Shown piece by piece: positions 6,741-12,287 of a stretch of 13,278 bases of DNA; positions within the stretch are counted from its first letter, which is position 1; each line of letters opens with the position of its first letter. The stretch covers positions 1 to 13,278 of the forward strand of contig CAYPQM010000173.1 in assembly GCA_964412845.1 (NCBI GenBank). Reading direction: 5' to 3'. The DNA is from JAWWPY01 sp964412845. Its GTDB lineage: Bacteria; Actinomycetota; Actinomycetes; Streptosporangiales; Streptosporangiaceae. The position numbers and the translations under genes were made by a program. Under the pieces are notes generated by a model, which saw only the letters and a program-made list of their open reading frames with translations, was not told where the DNA came from and did no database searches.

Positions 6741-6782
6741 GGCCCGGCCCGGCCCGGCCCGGCCCGGCCCGGCCCGGCCCGG
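6741..6782. repeat. Pentanucleotide tandem repeat, GGCCC x 8.4
   Basis: Eight exact copies of GGCCC followed by GG lie 20 bp after the membrane-protein stop and about 165 bp before priA. The bottom strand reads as repeated GGGCC, giving runs of three G separated by two C. This meets the usual pattern for a G-quadruplex. The unit is not a multiple of three and lies outside genes. Confidence 0.95.
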
Positions 6783-6801
6783 TGGGAGTACCGGTGGCCC
6801 G

Positions 6802-6830
6802 GGCCGGGCGGTCCGGCGGCTGGCCCGGCC
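6802..6830 (+). terminator. GC hairpin in the spacer before priA
   Basis: GGCCGGGC (6802-6809) and GCCCGGCC (6823-6830) are perfect complements around a 13-base loop. It could terminate the membrane-protein transcript, but the whole spacer is nearly pure G/C, so chance pairing is likely. Confidence 0.25.
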
Positions 6831-6889
6831 TGGTGGGGCCCGGACGGCCCGGGTAGCGCGGTCCGGTGGGGCCGGCCTCCGGTGCCGGG

Positions 6890-6918
6890 CCGGTTGGGCG
6901 CGGCCCGGTTGGGCGCGG
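6890..6918. repeat. Two-copy 14-bp direct repeat upstream of priA
   Basis: CCGGTTGGGCGCGG occurs at 6890-6903 and 6905-6918 with a 15-bp period, ending 30 bp before the priA start. It is probably a small duplication and might overlap the priA promoter, which I cannot identify. Confidence 0.7.
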
Positions 6919-6948
6919 GTCGTCGGGGGCCTCTGGTAGGACAGGACC

Positions 6949-9138
6949 GTGGCACGGGCAGCGAAGCAGGGCGAGCCGCGTGCCGGGACCCTGCCGGTCG
7001 CGCGGGTGGCGGTCGACATCCCGCTGGCCCACCTCGACCGGCCGTTCGACTACCTGGTGCCAGAACGGCTCGCCGACGTGGCTGTGGCGGGCTGCCGGGT
7101 ACGCGTGCGGTTCGCTGGCCAACTGGTCGGCGGCTACCTGCTCGAACGAGCCGCCTCCAGTGAGCACCCGGGCAGGCTCGCTGCCCTGGAACGCGTGGTA
7201 TCGCCCGAACCCGTGCTCAGCCCGGAGATCGCCCTGCTGGCCCGCGAGGTGGCCGACCGCTACGCGGGCACGATGGCGGACGTGCTGCGGCTGGCGATCC
7301 CGCCCAGGCACGCGCGCGTCGAGGCGGCCGCGCCAGTCCTTGGGGCGGCGACGCCAGGTCCTGGGGCGGCGACGCCAGGTCCTGGGGCGGCGACGCCAGG
7401 TCCTGGGGCGGCGACGCCAGGTCCTGGGGCGGCCGCGGCTGGACCGGCCGCCACGCCTGCCCTGGCGGTCACGCCTGGTCTCGTAGTGGCCGCGCCTGCC
7501 CTGGCGGCTACGCCGGGGCCTGTGCTGGCCACCGCAGGCCCGGCGGCTGAACCAGGGCCGTGGGCACGGTATGCCTCTGGCGGGGCCTTCCTGGCCGCCC
7601 TGGCCGACGGGAGGGCACCACGGGCGGTGTGGTCAGCTCTGCCCGGCCCGCGCTGGCCGGAGGAGATCGCCCGCGCCGCGGCGGCCACCGCCGCAGGCGG
7701 GCGGGGCACGCTGATTGTCGTTCCCGACGGCCGCGACCTCGACCAGGTCGACGCGGCGCTGCGCGATGTGCTCGGCCCAGGCCGGCACGTCGCCCTGGCC
7801 GCCGGCCTCGGGCCGGCCGAGCGCTACCGCCGCTGGCTCGCGGTCCGGCGTGGTACCACCAGAGTGGTGGCCGGGACCCGGGCCGCGATGTTCGCGCCGG
7901 TCTGCGACCTCGGCCTGGTCGTGATCTGGGACGACGGCGACGACCTGCACTGCGAGCCGCGTGCCCCCTACCCGCACGCACGGGAGGTCCTGGCGCTGCG
8001 GGCGCACCGCCTCGGCGCGGCCGCGCTGATCGGCGGGTTCGCCCGGACGGCCGAGGCGACCAGCCTGGTCGCCAGCGGCTGGGCGGTGGCTGTCACCGCT
8101 GCGCGCCAGGTCGTGCGGGACCATGCCCCGCAGATCCGTGCGGCGGGCGCCGACGCCGAGCTGGCCAGGGACGAGGCGGCGCGGTCCGCGCGGCTGCCCA
8201 GCCTCGCCCTGCGCACGGCCCGCGACGGGCTGAGCCGGGGGCCGGTCCTCGTCCAGGTGCCGCGCCGCGGGTACGTCACTGCCGTTGGCTGCGAGCGGTG
8301 CCGGGCCAGGGCCCAGTGCCGGGCCTGCGGTGGTCCGCTGGCCCTCGACCGGGCAGGTGCCGCAGTGCACTGCCGCTGGTGCGGGACAGCCGATCCAGCG
8401 TGGCGGTGCTCCCGGTGCGGGCACTCGCGGGTCCGCGCGCTGGTGACCGGGGCTGGCCGCACCGCCGAGGAACTTGGCCGCGCCTTTCCCGCGGTCCCCC
8501 TGCTGACCTCAGGCGGGGCGGAGACGATCCCAGCGGTCCCGGCCACCCCGGCCCTCGTGGTGGCCACTCCCGGAGCGGAGCCCAGCGTTGCGGGCGGGTA
8601 CGCGGCGGCGCTCCTGCTCGACGGCTGGGTGCTGCTCGGCCGGTCCGGCCTGCGGGCCGCCGAGGAAGCCCTGCGCCGCTGGATGAATGCTGCCGCGCTC
8701 GTGGTGCCCGCCGCCGCGGGCGGCACGGTGATAATCGTCGCGGATGCGGGGATCGGGGCGGTGCAGGCCCTGATCCGATGGGATCCCGTCACCCATTCGG
8801 AGCGAGAACTTTCCGAACGGGCCGAGCTGCGCTTCCCGCCGTCCGTCCGGATGGCGTCGCTGACCGGGCCGGTCGATGCGGTCACCGCGCTGCTGGACGC
8901 CGCATCGCTGCCTGCGGGCGCCGAGGTGCTCGGCCCCGTGCCTGGTGGGCCGCCGGGTCCCGGCGCGGCGGGGGCGGCACCGGGCGCGCCGCTGGAAAGC
9001 GTCCGCATGCTGGTCCGAGTGCCTAAGCCAGCAGGGCCGGCGCTGGCCCGCGGGCTGCACGCCGGGCAGGCTGCGCGCAGCGCCCGCAAGGACGCCGGGG
9101 CCGTCCGGGTCCAGCTCGACCCTCCAGAGCTGATCTGA
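6949..9138 (+). CDS. priA: PriA-like primosomal protein N', helicase motifs degenerate
   Basis: PriA restarts replication at stalled forks. The N-terminal DNA-binding region is recognisable in VARVAVDIPLAHLDRPFDYL and the following small barrel. The zinc module is intact: Cys448, 451, 457, 460, 475, 478, 487 and 490 in four CxxC pairs, as in E. coli PriA. The ATPase is not intact. No GxGKT Walker A is present (ALPGPRWPEEIARA lies near that place), and the DEEH box reads WDDGDDLHCEPRAPYPHAR. Loss of ATPase motifs is known for actinobacterial PriA, so the protein may act as a structural restart factor without unwinding. An Ala/Pro/Gly-rich linker of about 75 residues (roughly 128-205) separates the N-terminal domain from the helicase-like core and includes four identical seven-residue repeats. 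GTG 6949 is preceded by AGGA at 6938-6941. It heads a likely operon running to rsmB. Confidence 0.93.
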   Translation: MARAAKQGEPRAGTLPVARVAVDIPLAHLDRPFDYLVPERLADVAVAGCRVRVRFAGQLVGGYLLERAASSEHPGRLAALERVVSPEPVLSPEIALLAREVADRYAGTMADVLRLAIPPRHARVEAAAPVLGAATPGPGAATPGPGAATPGPGAATPGPGAAAAGPAATPALAVTPGLVVAAPALAATPGPVLATAGPAAEPGPWARYASGGAFLAALADGRAPRAVWSALPGPRWPEEIARAAAATAAGGRGTLIVVPDGRDLDQVDAALRDVLGPGRHVALAAGLGPAERYRRWLAVRRGTTRVVAGTRAAMFAPVCDLGLVVIWDDGDDLHCEPRAPYPHAREVLALRAHRLGAAALIGGFARTAEATSLVASGWAVAVTAARQVVRDHAPQIRAAGADAELARDEAARSARLPSLALRTARDGLSRGPVLVQVPRRGYVTAVGCERCRARAQCRACGGPLALDRAGAAVHCRWCGTADPAWRCSRCGHSRVRALVTGAGRTAEELGRAFPAVPLLTSGGAETIPAVPATPALVVATPGAEPSVAGGYAAALLLDGWVLLGRSGLRAAEEALRRWMNAAALVVPAAAGGTVIIVADAGIGAVQALIRWDPVTHSERELSERAELRFPPSVRMASLTGPVDAVTALLDAASLPAGAEVLGPVPGGPPGPGAAGAAPGAPLESVRMLVRVPKPAGPALARGLHAGQAARSARKDAGAVRVQLDPPELI
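7342..7425. repeat. 21-bp minisatellite inside priA (4 exact copies)
   Basis: Four identical 21-bp units (7342-7362, 7363-7383, 7384-7404, 7405-7425) encode GAATPGP four times, at residues 132-159. A degenerate half unit (GGGGCGGCC...) follows and a diverged one precedes. Exact identity, including third codon positions, points to recent expansion by slippage or unequal exchange. Confidence 0.97.
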
Positions 9139-9168
9139 GTTCTGCTGAGAAGGCCGTAGGGTTCATGC

Positions 9169-10554
9169 GTGGCCACCTCACGACGGAACCCACGCTCAAC
9201 GGCCCGGCCGAGCGCGCACGGGGGAGCGGAGGCCGCTGGACGCGACAGCGCGCAGCACGAAGGCCTGCCTGCTGACGGCCCGGAGGCCGGGAGCCACGGC
9301 GAGGGAATGCACCGCCTCCCCCCAGTGCGGCTGGCCCCACGGGATGAACTCGCCGCCTCGGCGCGGGTGGCGCCGCTGCTGCGCGCCGCCCGGGATATCG
9401 CCCGCTGGGCCTGGGCCGGGACCGGGCGCAAGCCGACCATGAAGGGCCCGCTGCGCCGGGCCGACGTGGCCGCCGCGGCCGCCGAGCTGGAGCTCGCGCC
9501 CGCGGAAGTGGACGCCGCGTTCCGGGTGGCCGTGGCCACCCGGATGCTGATGCTGGCCGGGGGGCATGCGGTACCAGGTGACCGCCTGGATGTGCTCGCC
9601 ACCGGAAACGCCGAGGATGTCCTGGCCGTCTGGGGCGAGGCGCTCTCGGTGATGCTCGATGCTGAAGATCTCGATGGCATGGCGACCGCCCTGTACACGG
9701 TGGGCGGGCCGGTGCGGATGGACTCGCTCTTTGAGGCCTATCTGGCCGCCGCCGGCGCGCAGGCCCAGCCGCCGGGCCCGGCGGATAACGGCCAGGATCA
9801 CGGCGCGGCGCTGTCCGCCGCCCTGGAAACTCTCGCTGACCTGGGTGTGGTCGAGCTCGACGTGGCCGAGCCGGGAACGGACGAGAGTGGCAGCGGGCTT
9901 ACCGTGACGCTGTCCAGGCTGGGTGTCTGGGGAGTCCACCGCAGGCTGCGCGCGCAAGGCTGGCATGTGCCTGTGCTGGGCGGCGGCGCCCGCGGCGACG
10001 CGGCCGCGCTGCTGGCCACGCTGGCCAGCTGCGATGTGGAGGACGGCGAAGCGGAGATCGCCACCTGGCTGGCCGCGCGCGGCCCGCAGCAGGCCGCGGC
10101 CGAGCTGATCGAGGCCGCCCGCCGCGGTTCGCCCGGGCTGCGCGGTGCCGGGTTCGCGGTGCTGGACCGGATAGGCGAGGATGCCGTGCCGGCGGTGCGG
10201 GCGGTGCTCGACGAGCCGGTGCTGCGCGCGCACGCCGCGGTCTGGCTGCACGAGCATGGTGAGGACGCTGAACTGCGCCGGGAGGACCGGGCGTGGCTCC
10301 TCGTTGACCTGGGAGCCGGGCTGCTCGAAGAGGCCGACCCACAGGATGTGGTGGCGGAGCTGCTGCCGGATGTGCCGCCGGACTCCCAGGCCGAGCTGGT
10401 GGCCGGGCTCTGGCAGGTGAGCCATCCGGGCGTGACTGACCTGCTGACCGCGCTGAGCGATCATCATCCCGATCCGGCCGTGGCCCGGGCGGCCCGGAAG
10501 GCGGCGTTCAAGGCTCGGTCGTCATCGGCTGTAGCGCGGCCCGGAAGTCCATAA
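9169..10554 (+). CDS. Uncharacterised actinobacterial protein with HEAT-like C-terminus
   Basis: No experimentally defined function is recognised. The 461-aa protein has a hydrophilic, poorly conserved-looking N-terminus of about 50 residues. A segment RDIARWAWAGTGRKPTMKG follows and recalls the GRKLTxTG motif found in many actinobacterial proteins of unknown function (including some pRiA4b ORF-3 relatives). A helix-turn-helix-like middle with a winged-helix-like LTVTLSRLGVWGVHRRL comes next. From about residue 275, repeated Ala/Leu helices (ATLASCDVEDGEAEIATWLA, then PGLRGAGFAVLDRIGEDAV, PVLRAHAAVWLHEHG and DPAVARAARKAAFKA) look like HEAT repeats, suggesting a protein-binding scaffold. No catalytic motif, signal peptide or TM segment is seen. 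GTG 9169 has GTAGGG at 9156-9161 upstream. It starts 30 bp after priA, so co-transcription is likely. A role near replication or translation is only a guess from position. Confidence 0.8.
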   Translation: MATSRRNPRSTARPSAHGGAEAAGRDSAQHEGLPADGPEAGSHGEGMHRLPPVRLAPRDELAASARVAPLLRAARDIARWAWAGTGRKPTMKGPLRRADVAAAAAELELAPAEVDAAFRVAVATRMLMLAGGHAVPGDRLDVLATGNAEDVLAVWGEALSVMLDAEDLDGMATALYTVGGPVRMDSLFEAYLAAAGAQAQPPGPADNGQDHGAALSAALETLADLGVVELDVAEPGTDESGSGLTVTLSRLGVWGVHRRLRAQGWHVPVLGGGARGDAAALLATLASCDVEDGEAEIATWLAARGPQQAAAELIEAARRGSPGLRGAGFAVLDRIGEDAVPAVRAVLDEPVLRAHAAVWLHEHGEDAELRREDRAWLLVDLGAGLLEEADPQDVVAELLPDVPPDSQAELVAGLWQVSHPGVTDLLTALSDHHPDPAVARAARKAAFKARSSSAVARPGSP

Positions 10555-10557
10555 AAT
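10552..10557 (+). promoter_or_regulatory. Possible -10 element upstream of def
   Basis: TAAAAT overlaps the stop of the preceding gene in an AT-rich patch that stands out from its surroundings. No good -35 is visible at the expected distance. If used, the transcript would have a leader of about 45 nt before def. A three-codon ATG-AAC-AGG-TAG lies at 10556-10567. Confidence 0.25.
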
Positions 10558-10588
10558 GAACAGGTAGTGCCCCAGCAGTGAGGGCCTC

Positions 10589-10597
10589 GGGAAGGGA
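10589..10597 (+). promoter_or_regulatory. Ribosome binding site that supports a non-standard def start
   Basis: GGGAAGGGA is the only strong Shine-Dalgarno sequence near the 5' end of def. It ends nine bases before ATC at 10607, the codon where the family's N-terminus would begin. It is 45 bases from GTG 10643, too far to serve that codon. Confidence 0.55.
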
Positions 10598-10606
10598 TGG
10601 TGCGCC

Positions 10607-11152
10607 ATCAGCGTCAAGCCGATCCGCATTTTCGGCGACCCGGTGCTGCGCACCTCGGCCGAGCCGGTCCGTGACTTCGATGCCGAGCTGCGCAGGCTCG
10701 TCAAGGACCTCACCGACACGATGATGGATGCGCCCGGAGTTGGCTTGGCCGCGCCGCAGATCGGCGTGGGCCTGCGCGTTTTCACGTACTACGTCGACGA
10801 TGAGCTGGGACACCTGATCAATCCGTCCCTGGACCTGTCGGCGGAGGAGGAGACCGACGACGAGGGCTGCCTGTCGTTCCCCGGCCTCGTCTTCCCGACG
10901 GCCCGCGCCTATGGCGTGGTGGCCAAGGGCTTCGACATGCATGGCGAGCCGGTCACGCTGGAGGGCAGCGGGCATCTCGCCCGGTGCGTACAGCATGAGA
11001 CCGATCATCTGAACGGGATCTTGTTCATCGACCGGCTGGAGCCGGCCCAGCGCAAGCTGGCCATGAAGGCGGTCCGTGAAGCTGAGTGGTGGGGTGAGCC
11101 GGTTCCCGAAATCCGCGTCTCGCCGCACGCGACACGGGGCAAGGCCCTTTAG
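10607..11152 (+). CDS. def: Peptide deformylase (apparent ATC start)
   Basis: Def removes the N-formyl group from new proteins using a metal ion. All three family motifs are present: GVGLAAPQIG (motif 1), EGCLSFPG (motif 2, metal ligand Cys88) and QHETDHLNG (motif 3, His130, Glu131, His134). The length from 10607 is 181 aa, normal for the family. The usual actinobacterial N-terminus (SVKPIRIFGDPVLRT) is encoded from 10610. The frame is open only back to 10568 (TAG at 10565-10567) and holds no ATG, GTG or TTG before GTG 10643. The codon just before SVKPIR is ATC, nine bases after a strong GGGAAGGGA, so I place the start there. Starting at GTG 10643 would give 169 aa and lose the first strand. 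An ATG at 10597 is out of frame. def precedes fmt, the common arrangement of paired formylation and deformylation genes. Confidence 0.93.
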   Translation: MSVKPIRIFGDPVLRTSAEPVRDFDAELRRLVKDLTDTMMDAPGVGLAAPQIGVGLRVFTYYVDDELGHLINPSLDLSAEEETDDEGCLSFPGLVFPTARAYGVVAKGFDMHGEPVTLEGSGHLARCVQHETDHLNGILFIDRLEPAQRKLAMKAVREAEWWGEPVPEIRVSPHATRGKAL

Positions 11153-11212
11153 GTGGCCGATCAGCAGGTGGCCGATCAGCAGATGGCCGATCAGCAGATG
11201 GCCGCACAGCAG
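11153..11212. repeat. 15-bp tandem repeat after def (4 copies)
   Basis: Four 15-bp units follow the def stop directly. Two are identical (GTGGCCGATCAGCAG), the third differs by G to A at its first base, and the fourth is more diverged. In the frame of def they encode VADQQ, VADQQ, MADQQ and MAAQQ. Confidence 0.95.
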
Positions 11213-11284
11213 GCAGCCCCGCAGCCTGGCGGCGCAGGCCGCGGCCGGGCTGCTCAGGCCGTGCCGGGCAGATCTCCGGCCTAG
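11153..11284 (+). CDS. Small ORF between def and fmt (43 aa, hypothetical)
   Basis: A GTG follows the def TAG immediately and opens a 43-codon frame: four VADQQ/MADQQ-type repeats, then an Ala/Gly/Arg/Gln-rich tail ending RSPA and TAG at 11282-11284. AAGG at 11141-11144 is eight bases upstream, so translation coupled to def is possible. The frame is also the same as def and as fmt, which starts three bases after its stop. Other possibilities are a readthrough extension of Def, a relic linker, or untranslated repeat. I know of no homologue, and the composition is low-complexity. Confidence 0.3.
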   Translation: MADQQVADQQMADQQMAAQQAAPQPGGAGRGRAAQAVPGRSPA

Positions 11285-11287
11285 CGC

Positions 11288-12286
11288 ATGCGCCTGGTGT
11301 TCGCTGGTACCCCGCGGGCGGCCGTGCCCACCCTGGACGCGCTGCTGCGATCCAGCCATGACGTGGTGGCCGTGGTCACCCGGCCGGACGCCCCGGCCGG
11401 CCGGGGGCTGCACCTGGCACCCAGCCCGGTGGCCGAGCGCGCCGCCGAGGCCGGCCTGGAGGTGCTCAAGCCCATCCGGCCGCGTGATCCCGGCTTCCTG
11501 GACCGGCTGCGGGCCATCGCCCCGGACTGCTGCCCGGTCACCGCTTACGGCGCGCTGCTCCCGCAGGCCGCTCTGGACATCCCCGCGCACGGCTGGGTGA
11601 ACCTGCACTTTTCGCTGCTGCCCGCCTGGCGGGGCGCCGCCCCGGTGCAGCACGCCATCATGCACGGGGACGACATCACCGGGGCGACCACCTTCCGGCT
11701 CGTCGCGGAACTGGACGCGGGCCCGGTCTTCGGCGTGCTCACCGAGCAGGTCGGCCCGCGGGACACGGCCGGAGACCTGCTGGCCAGGCTGGCCGGGTCA
11801 GGCGCGGAGCTACTCGTAGCCACGCTGGACGGGATCGAGTCCGGGCAGCTTGAGGCGCGCCCCCAGCCATCCGAGGGAGTCAGCTACGCACCCAAGATCA
11901 CCGCCGAGGATGCGCGAGTGCACTGGGACCGGCCAGCGATCGCGGTGGACCGGCAGATCCGCGCGTGCACCCCGGTTCCAGGGGCATGGACCGTGCTTGG
12001 CGAGGCCAGGCTCAAGCTCTGGCCGCTGGCGACGACCGGCCCCGATCTGGCCGGTTCCGGCGGTTCCGGTGGCTCTGGCGGTCCCGGTGGTCCCGGGGAT
12101 GGCCCGCTCGGCCCGGGCGAACTGCGGATCCTGCGCTCAGCGGTGCTGGTCGGCACCGCGACCGGGCCGGTCGAGCTCGGCGATGTGCAACCGCACGGCA
12201 AGCGCCGGATGAACGCCGCAGCGTGGGCTCGCGGGCTCCACCTGGACCAGGGCGCGGCCCGCCCGCGCAGCGCGGTGCTCGGCTGA
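11288..12286 (+). CDS. fmt: Methionyl-tRNA formyltransferase
   Basis: Fmt formylates initiator Met-tRNA with 10-formyl-tetrahydrofolate. The N-terminal formyltransferase fold starts MRLVFAGTPRAAVPTL. The catalytic triad is visible as Asn105 and His107 in NLHFSLLPAWRGAAPVQHAI, and Asp143 in ELDAGPV. The C-terminal tRNA-binding domain begins near residue 205 with YAPKITAEDARVHW and contains IRACTPVPGAW. Within it a Gly/Ser/Pro-rich insertion (residues 256-270, GSG and GPG units) interrupts the usual barrel before LRILRSAVL and the conserved GKRRMNAAAWARG end. At 332 aa it is slightly longer than the typical 310-315, explained by this insert. ATG 11288 is chosen because the family begins exactly here; the ribosome binding site is weak. 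def lies upstream and rsmB begins one base after the stop, as in E. coli-type def-fmt-rsmB clusters. Confidence 0.96.
   Translation: MRLVFAGTPRAAVPTLDALLRSSHDVVAVVTRPDAPAGRGLHLAPSPVAERAAEAGLEVLKPIRPRDPGFLDRLRAIAPDCCPVTAYGALLPQAALDIPAHGWVNLHFSLLPAWRGAAPVQHAIMHGDDITGATTFRLVAELDAGPVFGVLTEQVGPRDTAGDLLARLAGSGAELLVATLDGIESGQLEARPQPSEGVSYAPKITAEDARVHWDRPAIAVDRQIRACTPVPGAWTVLGEARLKLWPLATTGPDLAGSGGSGGSGGPGGPGDGPLGPGELRILRSAVLVGTATGPVELGDVQPHGKRRMNAAAWARGLHLDQGAARPRSAVLG
12053..12097. repeat. 9-bp Gly-Ser/Gly-Pro repeat in fmt
   Basis: Five 9-bp units encode GSG, GSG, GSG, GPG and GPG in the C-terminal domain of Fmt. Codons vary between units (GGT/GGC, TCC/TCT/CCC), so the tract is older or more diverged than the priA repeat. 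Confidence 0.85.
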
Positions 12287-12287
12287 C

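Noticed and set aside
7968..9698. A 576-codon ORF on the minus strand, antisense to priA and the HEAT-like gene
   Set aside because: Long antisense frames are expected opposite GC-rich genes with strong third-position bias. It is Ser/Arg/Ala-rich, matches no family I recognise, and the + strand has clear domain evidence.
9196..10467. A 423-codon ORF on the minus strand opposite the HEAT-like gene
   Set aside because: It is a composition shadow of the + strand gene with no recognisable domain or ribosome binding site.
11153..11212. CRISPR-like array after def
   Set aside because: The 15-bp units are directly adjacent with no spacers, so this is a simple tandem repeat.
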